Positions 41,515-50,139 of a stretch of DNA of 64,000 nucleotides are shown here, in pieces (the stretch's first letter is position 1; each line of letters begins with the position of its first letter). Origin of the DNA: Nocardioides sp. T2.26MG-1 (GTDB lineage Bacteria > Actinomycetota > Actinomycetes > Propionibacteriales > Nocardioidaceae); contig NZ_CATNLZ010000006.1 in NCBI RefSeq assembly GCF_950101795.1, positions 1 to 64,000 of the forward strand. The letters are read 5' to 3'. The position numbers and the translations under genes are program-made. The notes beneath the pieces were generated by a model that was given only the letters and a program-made list of their open reading frames with translations, searched no databases and had not been told where the DNA came from.

Positions 41515-42534
41515 ATGGACGTCTTCGGGGACACCGTGTCGCAGTACGTCGAGTTCGCCGCGGACGCGGCCCCGACCTCGCCGTGCTTCGCGGACTGGGC
41601 CGCGCAAGTGGCCGTCGACGAGTCGGTGCTGGCCTGGTTGGAGACGCTGCCGGTGCCCAAGCGCCAGCCGAACCTGGTCTTCGCCGCCGCCCGCTGGCAC
41701 GGCGTGCCGGCCCCGGGCCCCTACCCGGCACTGCGCGAGGCGCTGCTCGGCGACGACGGCGCGGTCCGCCGGACGATCCTCGAGCGCTCGACGCAGACCA
41801 ACGAGGTGGGGCGGCTGGCGACGTTGGTGCCGGCGTTCGCGCTGGCCGCCGGGACCGAGCCGATCGCGCTGCTCGAGGTCGGCGCGAGCGCCGGGCTGTG
41901 CCTGTACCCCGATCGCTACCGCTACGCCTGGCGGACCGCCGACGGCGTACGACGGGCGGGCGCCCCCGGCCTCCCCGAGCTCGGGTGCGACGTGCTCGGT
42001 GACGGACCGCTCCCCGCCGCCGCTCCCGTGGTCGCCTGGCGGGCGGGCATCGACCTGAGCCCGGTCGACGTCGCCGACCCCGACCAGGTGCGCTGGCTGA
42101 CCACGCTGGTCTGGCCCGAGCACGACGACCGCCGGGCCCGGCTGGAGCGGGCCGTCGAGATCGCGCGCCGGGATCCGCCGCACCTGCACCGCGGGGACCT
42201 GCTCCAGGAGCTGCCCGCTCTCGTCGACCGGGCGGCCGAGCACGGGCCCGTCGTCGTGTTCCACAGTGCGGTGATCGCGTACCTCCCCGACGAGGGGCGG
42301 GCTCGCTTCCAGGGGCTGATGTCCGACCTCGTGGCGGCCGGCCGGTGTCACTGGGTCAGCAACGAGGGGCCGCGGGTGCTCCCCGAGGTCACCGCGACCG
42401 CGCCCCAGGCGGCGCCCGAGGCCCAGCCGCCCGAGGACGAGCACGGCTTCGTGCTCGGGGTCGACGGCCGCGCGGTCGCCCGCACCCACGGCCACGGCCG
42501 CAGCCTCCGCTGGCTCCCCCACGTCGAGTCGTGA
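41515..42534 (+). CDS. DUF2332 domain protein
   Basis: A 339-aa cytosolic protein starting MDVFGDTVSQYVEFAADAAP. DUF2332 signatures are QPNLVFAAARWHG, LLEVGASAGLCLYPDRY and VVVFHSAVIAYLPDEGRARF. LEVGASAGL resembles the glycine motif of SAM-dependent methyltransferases, so a methyltransferase-like fold is possible, but no activity is established for the family. The last 21 bases including the stop are tandemly duplicated just downstream. The frame from 41245 runs into the divergent lipoprotein gene and is rejected. Confidence 0.85.
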   Translation: MDVFGDTVSQYVEFAADAAPTSPCFADWAAQVAVDESVLAWLETLPVPKRQPNLVFAAARWHGVPAPGPYPALREALLGDDGAVRRTILERSTQTNEVGRLATLVPAFALAAGTEPIALLEVGASAGLCLYPDRYRYAWRTADGVRRAGAPGLPELGCDVLGDGPLPAAAPVVAWRAGIDLSPVDVADPDQVRWLTTLVWPEHDDRRARLERAVEIARRDPPHLHRGDLLQELPALVDRAAEHGPVVVFHSAVIAYLPDEGRARFQGLMSDLVAAGRCHWVSNEGPRVLPEVTATAPQAAPEAQPPEDEHGFVLGVDGRAVARTHGHGRSLRWLPHVES

Positions 42535-42616
42535 CTTCTGCACGTCGAGTCGTGACTTCTGGCAGCCCCACCAGGCCCGAACTCCCGACTCAACCGTCGG
42601 AAATCCCGACTCAACC
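42520..42616. repeat. 21-bp direct and inverted repeat group at convergent gene ends
   Basis: CACGTCGAGTCGTGACTTCTG occurs twice in tandem (42520-42540, 42541-42561), the first copy carrying the DUF2332 stop codon. CCCGACTCAACC occurs at 42584 and 42605, also a 21-bp period, and read on the other strand (GGTTGAGTCGGGA) it is a relative of the first unit. The group can therefore fold back on itself and may serve as a bidirectional terminator before the LuxR gene end. Confidence 0.65.
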
Positions 42617-42647
42617 TCGGGTGGGAGGGCCGGGAGGGGCGGGAGGG

Positions 42648-43667
42648 TCAGGCGGTGACGGGCTCGGGGCCGAGGCTGCCGCGGAGGCCGGTGCGGGAGC
42701 GGATGCCGAGCTTGCGGTAGACGTGCGAGAGGTGCCACTCGACGGCCTTGACCGTGACGACCAGGTGGTCGGCGATCTGCCGGTTGGTCAGCCCGTCCGC
42801 GGCCAGGCGCGCGATCCGGCGCTCGGCGGCGGTGAGCGCGGCGAGCGCCTCGCCACGCACCGGCCGGGCCGGCTCACCCATCCGGTCGAGCAGCCGGCGG
42901 ATCCGGCTCTGCAGCGGCCACAGCTCCTCGCCGCCGGCGTACGTCTCGGCCGAGCGCAGCAGCGCGAGCACCTCGTCGCGGTCGGGTCCGCGCGTGAGCA
43001 GCAGCAGCCCGGCGAGGTCGGTGGCGGTCTGCGCCGCCAGCCGCGCCGCGGGGACGCCGGCGAGCACCGCCCGGGCCTCGTACACCATCGCGATCCGGTC
43101 GCTGCTCGCGTCGACGCTCGCGAGCGTCCGCAGCCCCTGCGCGATCGCGTACGGCGCCTCCGCGGCGCGCGCCATCGCGAGGTGCTCGCGGGCCAGGGCG
43201 GCCCCCTCGCGCCGGTGTCCGAGGTGGATGGCGGCGAGCGCGGCCCCGAGCCGCCACGGGACCAGCGTCGGGTCGTCCTGGTCCTCGCTGACCAGCCGTC
43301 CGGCGCGCCCGAAGTGCCCGGCCGCGAGGTCCGAGTCGCCGGCCGCGGCCGACAGCTCGCCGCGGCCGTGGTGCGCGATCGCCCCGGTCCGGCCGGGCCG
43401 GTCGAGGAACGCGCCCAGTGCCTCGCCGAGCGTCATCGCCGCCGGCAGCTCGCCGCGGGCGAGCCGGCATTCGAGTGCGGTCGTCAGCACGGTGGCCCGG
43501 TCGAGATCATCGAGCTCGTCCCACCCGGTCGAGCGGACCTGGTCGAGATCGTTCAGCGCGGCCCCGATCCGGCCGGCCAGCGCACGGGCGCCGCCACGCG
43601 CGGCCAGGGCCCGCGCGTCGGTGAGATGGTCACGGGCCGAGGCCTCGGCGAGGTCGGCTCGGATCAT
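42648..43667 (-). CDS. LuxR-family regulator with TPR-like N-terminus
   Basis: A 339-aa regulator lacking the ATPase module of LAL proteins. Residues 1-265 are TPR-like helices (ALECRLARGELPAAMTLGEAL, GHFGRAGRLVSEDQ, LARSAETYAGGEELW-type stretches). The C-terminal HTH reads LTAAERRIARLAADGLTNRQIA with VTVKAVEWHLSHVYRKLGI. It looks like the C-terminal half of a LAL protein that stands alone, either a natural short form or an old truncation; no ATPase remnant is seen upstream. Target and signal are unknown. Monocistronic. Confidence 0.87.
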   Translation of the reverse strand: MIRADLAEASARDHLTDARALAARGGARALAGRIGAALNDLDQVRSTGWDELDDLDRATVLTTALECRLARGELPAAMTLGEALGAFLDRPGRTGAIAHHGRGELSAAAGDSDLAAGHFGRAGRLVSEDQDDPTLVPWRLGAALAAIHLGHRREGAALAREHLAMARAAEAPYAIAQGLRTLASVDASSDRIAMVYEARAVLAGVPAARLAAQTATDLAGLLLLTRGPDRDEVLALLRSAETYAGGEELWPLQSRIRRLLDRMGEPARPVRGEALAALTAAERRIARLAADGLTNRQIADHLVVTVKAVEWHLSHVYRKLGIRSRTGLRGSLGPEPVTA

Positions 43668-43745
43668 GTCCGACAGCCTAGGAAGGCCGGGCGTCCGGGG
43701 TGGGCGAATCCCTCGGATCCGAGCAGTGGACCAGTCAGGTCGGGG

Positions 43746-44309
43746 TCAGGTCCGGCCGAGGAATCCCAGCAGCCGTTGGTCGTACGGCGCCATCGCGCGA
43801 CCCCGGCGTGCCGCGGCGAACCGCACGCCGCGGTCGGCCGGGCCGACCAGCCGGTGCGCCACGGGCAGCAGCTCCTGGGCCAGCGCGGCCGGGATCGGGG
43901 CGCCCTCGCCGGTGCCCTGCCCGACGTCCCACCCGTGCACGGTGACCTCGAGCGCGGCGGTGGCGACCAGCAGCGGCATCCCGAGGTCGAGCCGGGCGGC
44001 GGCGCCCTCGATGACCACGTCGCCCGGCGCCGGCCGGCACCACACGCTGAGCAGCGCGCACGCCTTGGCCTGGATGGCCTCGACCCGGCCGGCGGACCGG
44101 CTGCCGGCGCGCACCTCCACCGCGCCCCCGGCGGCCTCGGTGAAGGCGTCGAGCCCGTCCTCCATGTGCGCGAGCAGGTCCGCGAGCGTCCACGCCTCGC
44201 ACGGGGTGGGCCGGCCCAGCAGGTCGTCGCGCACGACGGCCAGCCGGGCTCGCGTGTAGCCCAGGGCCCGGTCGAGCAGCTCGACGGACCCGGGGAGGGT
44301 CTGGATCAT
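43746..44309 (-). CDS. TIGR03086/maleylpyruvate isomerase-like mycothiol-dependent protein
   Basis: A 187-aa protein starting MIQTLPGSVELLDRALGYTR. It has the MDMPI/DinB-type four-helix layout with metal-binding His in LLAHMEDGLDAF and EVTVHGWDVGQGTG; the third ligand is not as clear. Relatives use mycothiol as a cofactor in isomerisation or conjugation, and many are uncharacterised TIGR03086 proteins. It lies 14 bp after the ECF sigma gene, so both are on one transcript, a pairing I know from other actinobacterial genomes. A link to thiol or chemical stress is inferred. Confidence 0.8.
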   Translation of the reverse strand: MIQTLPGSVELLDRALGYTRARLAVVRDDLLGRPTPCEAWTLADLLAHMEDGLDAFTEAAGGAVEVRAGSRSAGRVEAIQAKACALLSVWCRPAPGDVVIEGAAARLDLGMPLLVATAALEVTVHGWDVGQGTGEGAPIPAALAQELLPVAHRLVGPADRGVRFAAARRGRAMAPYDQRLLGFLGRT

Positions 44310-44323
44310 CTGAGGCCGGCCGG

Positions 44324-45352
44324 TCAGGCCCCGCCGGGGCGGTGGTCGGCCGGCAGCCGGTCGGGCAGGCCGAACTTCGAGAACAGCCGGTGGTCGAAGA
44401 ACGCGGTCACGTGGCGGACCCGGTCGCCGTCCAGCTCGAGCACCTGCAGCTGGAACGGCGTGAAGTCGCCCTGCGGCGTGCGCATGTAGAGCCCGTAGGC
44501 CGGCTGGCCGTTGGCCCGCGTCGGGAGCATCGGCATGTCGTGGGCGCCGCCGGGGCACTCGTTCCCGATCAGCCAGCCGATGCTGTCGGGGCCGCGGAAC
44601 CAGCTGGTGAACGGCGGCATGTCCCAGGTGGCCTCGGCCGTGAGCAGGCCGACGATCGCGTCGACGTCCTTGCGCCAGAACGCGTCGACGTACCGCTCGA
44701 GCAGCTGCTGCTGCCCGGGGTCGAGGTCCGGCTCGACGGTCTCCTCGGTGAGACCGCGGTCGGCGAGCTGGGCGTGGGCACGCTGGAGGGCGGAGTTGAC
44801 CGCGGCCGAGGTGGTGTCGAGCGCCTCGGCGACCTCGGCGGCCGACCAGCGCAGCACGTCGCGCAGGATCAGCACCGCGCGCTGCCGCGCGGGCAGGTGC
44901 TGGAGCGCGGCGACGAACGCCAGCCGGATCGAGTCGCGCTCGGCGACCACGACCGCGGCGTCGGGCACCGGCTCGAGCCAGGCGATCTCGTGGTTCTCCT
45001 CCAGCGCGTCGCCGGCCATCGCGTCCGGGGTGCCGAGGCCGGCGGGCAGCGGGCGCCGCGGGCGGCCCTCGAGGTTGGTCAGGCACACGTTGGTGGCGAT
45101 CCGGTAGAGCCAGGTGCGCACCGACGAGCGGCCCTCGAAGTCGGCGGAGGCCTTCCAGGCGCGCAGGAACGTCTCCTGCACCAGGTCCTCGGCCTCGTGC
45201 ACCGACCCGGACATCCGGTAGCAGTGGGCGAGCAGCTCGCGCTGGTAGCGCTGCGTCAGCGTCGGGAAGTCCCCGAGCTCCGACCTGCTCGTCTCGGCGC
45301 CGCTCGCCTGGGTCTGTGCCACGTCGCCCGCCTCCGGTGCCACCGCCGTCAT
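44324..45352 (-). CDS. ECF sigma factor with C-terminal SnoaL-like domain (SigG/TIGR02960 type)
   Basis: A 342-aa sigma factor. Sigma2 is LTQRYQRELLAHCYRMSGSVHEAEDLVQETFLRAW with RTWLYRIATNVCL; sigma4 is LPARQRAVLILRDVLRWSAAEVAEALDTT with VNSALQRAHAQL. Residues 215-335 form an NTF2/SnoaL-like domain (YVDAFWRKDVDAIVGLLTAEATWDMPPF), found in the SigJ/SigG-type ECFs and needed for activity in studied cases. No anti-sigma gene is next to it. The mycothiol-type protein downstream is the likely co-expressed partner. The starting 30 residues are a low-complexity tail. Confidence 0.9.
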   Translation of the reverse strand: MTAVAPEAGDVAQTQASGAETSRSELGDFPTLTQRYQRELLAHCYRMSGSVHEAEDLVQETFLRAWKASADFEGRSSVRTWLYRIATNVCLTNLEGRPRRPLPAGLGTPDAMAGDALEENHEIAWLEPVPDAAVVVAERDSIRLAFVAALQHLPARQRAVLILRDVLRWSAAEVAEALDTTSAAVNSALQRAHAQLADRGLTEETVEPDLDPGQQQLLERYVDAFWRKDVDAIVGLLTAEATWDMPPFTSWFRGPDSIGWLIGNECPGGAHDMPMLPTRANGQPAYGLYMRTPQGDFTPFQLQVLELDGDRVRHVTAFFDHRLFSKFGLPDRLPADHRPGGA

Positions 45353-45426
45353 CGTCTGCTCCTCGCCGTCGTCCAGTCTGCCTGTCCTACGGACCGGCGT
45401 CGACGGCGAAACTCATCGGTGCAGCC

Positions 45427-47025
45427 TCATCGGTGTGCGGGGGCGCCGATCTCGAGGGCCCTGCGGGCGGCGGGTACGGCGAGCTCGCGGTCGGCCGCCA
45501 CCAGTCCGACCCGGGTGCGCCGGTCGAGCAGGTCGTCGACGTCCGCGGCGCCCTCGTGGGTGACCCCGAACAGCAGCTCGGCGAGGGTGACCGGCACCCC
45601 CGCGGCGACCGGTGCCAGCAGCTCCTCGTCGGACAGCCCGCTGACCTGGCGTGCGCTGTCGAGCACGAGCGCGGCGTCGGTGCCGTAGCGGCGCACCAGC
45701 CGGGCGGGCAGCTCGAGCGCGGCCAGCTCGCGGCGCGGCGCGGCGCCCAGCAGCGGGAGCGTGCGGGTCCGGCAGGGCCCGGCCGGCAGCCCGGCGGCCG
45801 CGACCGCGGCGTCGACGGCGTCCTCGGCCATCCGGCGGTACGTCGTGAGCTTGCCGCCCACGACCGTGACGACGCCGGTGGGGCTGGTGACCACGGCGTG
45901 CCGGCGGGACAGGTCGGCGGTGCGGGTCCCGTCGGCCCCGTCGACACCGAGGTCGAGCAGCGGCCGCAGCCCGGCGAACGCACCGACCACGTCGCCGTGG
46001 TGCAGCTGGTGGGAGAACGCCGCCGAGACCACGTCGAGCAGGAACCCGACCTCGGTCGCCGAGGGCTCGGGCACGTCGGGGATCTCGCCGTCCACCGGCT
46101 CGTCGGTGAGGCCGACGTAGACGGTGCCGTCGGGCTGGGGCAGCACCATCACGAACCGGTTGGTCTCGCCGGGCACCGGGCAGAACACGGACACGGCGAG
46201 CCCCGGCAGCGACTCGGCCCGCAGCACCAGGTGGGTGCCGCGGCTGGGCCGCAGCGTGATGCCCTCGACCAGCCCGCCGGCCCAGACGCCGGCGGCGTTG
46301 ACCACGCTGCGGGCGGTCACGGTCGTGGTCTCGCCGCCCCCCGAGGGCAGAGTCTCGTCGCGGAGCCGGACCGAGGTGCCGGTGGCCTCGAGCACGCGGG
46401 CGTGGGTGCGCACGTGCGCGCCGTACGACGCCGCGGTGCGCGCGATCGTGATGACCAGGCGGGCGTCGTCCTCGAGCTGGCCGTCCCAGCCGAGCACCGC
46501 GCCGCGCAGCCCCGCCGGGCGCAGCGCGGGTGCCAGGCCGAGGGTCTCGGTCGCCGAGAGGTGGCGCGGCTTGGGGAGGGTCTCGGTGGGCGTGCGGGCG
46601 GCCCGGCGCAGCAGGTCGCCGGCCCAGAGGCCGCCCCGGGTGACGTACGACTGGAGCCGCGTGACGCTCGAGCCGAGCGGGATCAGCATCGCCATCGGGT
46701 GGGTGAGGTGGGGGGCGGTGACGTCCATGAGGATGCCGCGCTCGACCGCGCTCTCGTGGGCCACGCCCACCTGGCCCTTCGCGAGGTAGCGCAGGCCGCC
46801 GTGGACCATCTTGGACGACCAGCGGGAGGTGCCGAAGGCGAGGTCGTGCGCGTCCACGGCGAGCACGGAGAGGCCGCGGCTGACCGCGTCGAGGGCGACG
46901 CCGGCGCCGGTGACGCCGAGGCCGATCACGACCAGGTCGACGTCGCTGGGGGCGCCGGCGAGTCCGGGGGTGATGCGGGTGGCGGTCATAGCGGTGTTCG
47001 TGGTGGGGCTGGTGGTGGTGTTCAT
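45427..47025 (-). CDS. glpD: Glycerol-3-phosphate dehydrogenase (FAD, GlpD type)
   Basis: A 532-aa flavoenzyme. VDLVVIGLGVTGAGVALDAVSRG binds FAD; GTSRWSSKMVHGGLRYL is the GlpD signature; GGKLTTYRRMAEDAVDAA is the second. A C-terminal GlpD cap runs from residue 400. It oxidises glycerol-3-phosphate to dihydroxyacetone phosphate at the membrane and passes electrons to quinone. The start MNTTTSPTTNTAMTATRI overlaps the tetR stop by 4 bp; MTATRI at codon 13 is an alternative. It is co-transcribed with tetR and faces a flavoenzyme/lipid-kinase operon, which ties the locus to glycerolipid metabolism. Confidence 0.9.
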   Translation of the reverse strand: MNTTTSPTTNTAMTATRITPGLAGAPSDVDLVVIGLGVTGAGVALDAVSRGLSVLAVDAHDLAFGTSRWSSKMVHGGLRYLAKGQVGVAHESAVERGILMDVTAPHLTHPMAMLIPLGSSVTRLQSYVTRGGLWAGDLLRRAARTPTETLPKPRHLSATETLGLAPALRPAGLRGAVLGWDGQLEDDARLVITIARTAASYGAHVRTHARVLEATGTSVRLRDETLPSGGGETTTVTARSVVNAAGVWAGGLVEGITLRPSRGTHLVLRAESLPGLAVSVFCPVPGETNRFVMVLPQPDGTVYVGLTDEPVDGEIPDVPEPSATEVGFLLDVVSAAFSHQLHHGDVVGAFAGLRPLLDLGVDGADGTRTADLSRRHAVVTSPTGVVTVVGGKLTTYRRMAEDAVDAAVAAAGLPAGPCRTRTLPLLGAAPRRELAALELPARLVRRYGTDAALVLDSARQVSGLSDEELLAPVAAGVPVTLAELLFGVTHEGAADVDDLLDRRTRVGLVAADRELAVPAARRALEIGAPAHR

Positions 47026-47624
47026 GGCTGGAGGCTCCGGGTCAGGGCGAGGGCGAGCTCGGCGTCGAGGTCGCCGAGCGAGACCTGGTCGTCGACCATC
47101 GTGTGCGCGGACAGCACGAACCCGTGGGTGGCGAGCAGCATCGCCCGCGCCATCGAGACCGGGTTGCCGGGCCGGGCGGCGCCCTCGGCCTGGGCCTCGC
47201 GGAGCGCGGCGACCGTGCGCTCGAGGATGCCGTCCTGGGAGCGGCCGCGCCGGGAGAACAGGTAGGGCAGGATCAGCTCGGGGTCGAGGTCGACGATGCG
47301 CACGAACAGCTCGTTCTCGCGCAGCCGCTGCACGGTGCCGACGATGTCGCGGACCAGCCGCTCGACGGTCGGGGCGTCCGGGTCGTCGTGGGCGAGCGAG
47401 TCGGCGACCACGTCGCCCCACTCGCGGGTCATCAGGTCGGCGAGCAGCCGGGGCATGTCCGCCCAGGTGCGGTAGATCGTCATCCGGGAGACCCCGGCCC
47501 GGCGGGCCACCTCGGTGAGCGTCGTACGCCGCCAGCCGACGTCGAGGATGCAGTCGCGGGCGGCGTCGAGGTAGGAGTCCCGCGGCTCGACCCGGTCCGG
47601 CTCGTTGTGACGAAGTGACGTCAT
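47022..47624 (-). CDS. TetR-family regulator of the glpD divergon
   Basis: A 200-aa regulator: SYLDAARDCILDVGWRRTTL-TEVARRAGVSRMTIYRTWADM is the TetR HTH. The ligand domain is helical (VERLVRDIVGTVQRLRENEL, MARAMLLATHGFVLSAHTMV). Its ATG is at 47624, directly against the palindrome 47625-47641 and 18 bp from the start of the opposite gene. It is almost certainly an autorepressor controlling both directions. The inducer is unknown; glycerol-3-phosphate or an acyl/alkyl-lipid is plausible. It overlaps glpD by 4 bp. Confidence 0.9.
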   Translation of the reverse strand: MTSLRHNEPDRVEPRDSYLDAARDCILDVGWRRTTLTEVARRAGVSRMTIYRTWADMPRLLADLMTREWGDVVADSLAHDDPDAPTVERLVRDIVGTVQRLRENELFVRIVDLDPELILPYLFSRRGRSQDGILERTVAALREAQAEGAARPGNPVSMARAMLLATHGFVLSAHTMVDDQVSLGDLDAELALALTRSLQP

Positions 47625-47641
47625 GTGTCACACTGTAACAC
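47625..47641. promoter_or_regulatory. TetR operator filling the divergent intergenic space
   Basis: GTGTCACACTGTAACAC is palindromic around a central C with one mismatched pair. It occupies every base between the tetR ATG and the opposite GTG. Both transcripts must be leaderless or start at the codon, so a bound TetR dimer would block both promoters. Confidence 0.75.
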
Positions 47642-49219
47642 GTGAGCGCGAACCAGACCGAGATGCATCCGTCCCGCTGGGGCGACCCGACCCGCGCCCG
47701 GCCGCTCCCCGACGAGGCCCGCGGCCTGGTCGAGATGGTGTTCGGGGTCGACGACCGGCCCGCGGTCGAGCACCCCCCGCTCGCGCCGTCCACGCTGCCC
47801 GCCGACCTGGTCGCCGCCCTCCGCGAGGTCGTCGGCGCCGAGCACGTGCTGACCGACGACGAGACCCGGCGGCTGCGCACCCGCGGCAAGTCCACGCCCG
47901 ACCTGCTGCGCGCCCGGGCCGGCGACCTGACCGACGCACCCGACGCCGTCGTCCGCCCCGGCAGTCACGACGAGGTCGCCGCCGTGCTGGCGTTCGCCGT
48001 CGAGCACCACCTGGCCGTGGTGCCGTTCGGCGGCGGTACGTCGGTGACCGGCGGCCTGGTCGCCCGGCGCGAGGGGTTCGCCGCCGTGCTGAGCCTCGAC
48101 CTGGTGCGGATGAAGCGGCTGCTCGCGGCCGACCCCGTGTCGATGACCGCGACGCTCGAGCCCGGGCTGCGCGGTCCGGAGGCCGAGGCACTGCTCGCGG
48201 CCGAGGGGATGACGCTCGGCCACTTCCCGCAGTCCTTCGAGTACGCCAGCATCGGCGGGTTCGCCGCGACCCGCTCCAGCGGCCAGTCCAGCGCGGGCTA
48301 CGGCCGCTTCGACTCCGTCGTGGTCGGCCTCACGGTCGCCACTCCCCAGGGCCGGATCGACCTCGGCACCGCACCGGCCAACGCCGCCGGGCCCGACCTG
48401 CGCCAGCTCTTCCTCGGCTCGGAGGGCACCCTCGGCGTGATCACCGCGGTGACCGTCCGGGTCCGGCCCGTGCCGGCCGTGAAGGCCTACGAGGCCTGGC
48501 GCTGGCCGTCGTTCGCCGACGGCGCCACCGCGATGCGGACCCTCGCCCAGGCCGGCCTGCTGCCGACCGTGCTGCGGCTCTCCGACGAGTCCGAGTCGGC
48601 GATCAACCTCGCCGACCCGGCCGCGATCGGGGGCGAGTCGAGCGGCGGCTGCCTGATGGTGGTCGGGTTCGAGGGCGAGGCGACGGCGGTCGAGGCCAAG
48701 CGGGCCGCGGTCACGGCCGTCTTCGAGGGCCTCGGCGGCACCAATGCGGGCACCGCGCCGGGGGAGAGGTGGGAGCACGGGCGGTACGACGCGCCGTACC
48801 TGCGCGACTCGCTGCTCGACGCCGGCGTGCTCGCCGAGACCCTCGAGACCGCGACGTTCTGGTCCAACCTCGACCGCGTCTACACGAGCGTGAAGTCGGC
48901 GCTCGAGGGTGCGCTCGGCCAGCCGTCGCTGGTGCTCTGCCACATCTCGCACGTCTATGAGACCGGGGCATCGCTGTACTTCACGGTCGCGGCCAAGGAG
49001 ACCGACGACCCGCTCGGGCAGTGGCGCGCGGCCAAGGCCGCCGCCAGCGACGCGATGCTCGCGTCCGGCGCGACGATCACCCACCACCACGCGGTCGGCA
49101 CCGACCACAAGCCCTGGTTCGCGCGCGAGATCGGGCCGGTCGGCGTCTCGATCCTGCGCGCCGTCAAGGCCGACCTGGACCCCACCGGGGTGCTCAACCC
49201 GGGGGTGCTGATCCCGTGA
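47642..49219 (+). CDS. FAD-binding oxidase, alkyl-DHAP synthase (AGPS)-like
   Basis: A 525-aa flavoprotein of the VAO/PCMH fold. VVRPGSHDEVAAVLAFAVEH and VVPFGGGTSVTGGL bind FAD; SIGGFAATRSSGQSSAGYGRFD and LGSEGTLGVITAVTVRVRP follow; and the C-terminus has THHHAVGTDHKPWF and LDPTGVLNPGVLIP. The HHH region and overall order fit the alkyl-DHAP synthase-like actinobacterial group rather than GlcD. AGPS swaps acyl for alkyl on DHAP in ether-lipid synthesis; whether bacterial relatives do so is not established. GlpD nearby makes DHAP. A GTG start at 47642 abuts the operator; M at 47663 is an alternative. Confidence 0.82.
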   Translation: MSANQTEMHPSRWGDPTRARPLPDEARGLVEMVFGVDDRPAVEHPPLAPSTLPADLVAALREVVGAEHVLTDDETRRLRTRGKSTPDLLRARAGDLTDAPDAVVRPGSHDEVAAVLAFAVEHHLAVVPFGGGTSVTGGLVARREGFAAVLSLDLVRMKRLLAADPVSMTATLEPGLRGPEAEALLAAEGMTLGHFPQSFEYASIGGFAATRSSGQSSAGYGRFDSVVVGLTVATPQGRIDLGTAPANAAGPDLRQLFLGSEGTLGVITAVTVRVRPVPAVKAYEAWRWPSFADGATAMRTLAQAGLLPTVLRLSDESESAINLADPAAIGGESSGGCLMVVGFEGEATAVEAKRAAVTAVFEGLGGTNAGTAPGERWEHGRYDAPYLRDSLLDAGVLAETLETATFWSNLDRVYTSVKSALEGALGQPSLVLCHISHVYETGASLYFTVAAKETDDPLGQWRAAKAAASDAMLASGATITHHHAVGTDHKPWFAREIGPVGVSILRAVKADLDPTGVLNPGVLIP

Positions 49220-50139
49220 CTGCCCAGAGAGACGGCAGGGCGTACACGTTCCTGGTCAACCCGTCCTCGGGCGGCGGCGCCGCGCCCGAGGCCGTGGTGC
49301 CGGTCGCCCGGCTGCTGCGCGAGGCCGGCTCGGAGGTCGACGTGACCTACTCGCCCGGCCCGCACGCGATGGTCGAGCTGGTCGGCGCGGCCGTCGACCG
49401 CGGCGACGTCGTGGTGTCGGTCGGCGGCGACGGGATGGTGTCCTCGCTGGCGGGTCTGGTGTCGGAGCGCGGCGGCACGCTCGGGCTGGTGCCCGCGGGC
49501 CGGGGCAACGACTTCGCCCGGATGCTCGGCGTCCCCGACGACGCCGCCGGCCAGGCGCGGCTGCTGCTCGGGAGCGCCGTACGCCGCATCGACCTGCTCT
49601 CGGTCACCGGTCTCGGACCGGTGCGGCAGGTGGTGGCGGGCTCGGTCTACGCCGGCGTCGACGCCCGCGCCGCCGAGATCGTCGACCGCGCGACCTGGCT
49701 GCCGCGGCGGCTGCAGTACCCCTACGCCGCGCTCCGCTCGCTGGCGACGTACCAGCCCGGGCGCTACCTCGTGTCCGTCGACGGCATGGAGCACACGTAC
49801 GCCGCCGCCACGGTCGTGGTCGCCAACTCGGCGTACTACGGCAGCGGCATGAAGATCGCCCCCGCCGCCTCGGTCGAGGACGGGCTGCTCGACGTCGTGG
49901 TGATCGAGGCCGCGTCGCGGCTGGAGCTGATGCGGTCGCTGCCGAAGGTCTACGACGGCTCCCACGTCGACCTGCCCGAGGTCACCGTGCTCACCGGCAC
50001 CCGCGTCGAGCTGCGCGGCTCGGCCCGCCACCCGATCCCGGCCGGCGGCGACGGCGAGCCGCTCGGCCCGCTCCCCGCCCTGGGCTCCCCACCCGCCGTC
50101 CTCAAGGTGCTCCCCTGGGCGCTCGCCGTCCTGGCCTGA
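49216..50139 (+). CDS. Diacylglycerol-kinase-family lipid kinase (DgkB/YegS type)
   Basis: A 307-aa kinase starting at a GTG overlapping the AGPS-like stop (GTGA). The DAGKc domain has LVNPSSGGG, VVVSVGGDGMVSSLAG (G70-G73) and LVPAGRGNDFARMLG; the C-terminal part has the beta-sandwich (ANSAYYGSGMKIAPAAS-VEDGLLDVVVIE). It phosphorylates diacylglycerol or a related lipid alcohol using ATP. Operon position after an AGPS-like enzyme suggests a lipid with an unusual backbone. Its 3' end overlaps the opposite-strand hydrolase by 38 bp. Confidence 0.88.
   Translation: MTAQRDGRAYTFLVNPSSGGGAAPEAVVPVARLLREAGSEVDVTYSPGPHAMVELVGAAVDRGDVVVSVGGDGMVSSLAGLVSERGGTLGLVPAGRGNDFARMLGVPDDAAGQARLLLGSAVRRIDLLSVTGLGPVRQVVAGSVYAGVDARAAEIVDRATWLPRRLQYPYAALRSLATYQPGRYLVSVDGMEHTYAAATVVVANSAYYGSGMKIAPAASVEDGLLDVVVIEAASRLELMRSLPKVYDGSHVDLPEVTVLTGTRVELRGSARHPIPAGGDGEPLGPLPALGSPPAVLKVLPWALAVLA

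Noticed and set aside
45408..45436. A CTCATCGGTG direct repeat at the glpD stop
   Set aside because: Two 10-bp copies only; probably minor slippage without function.
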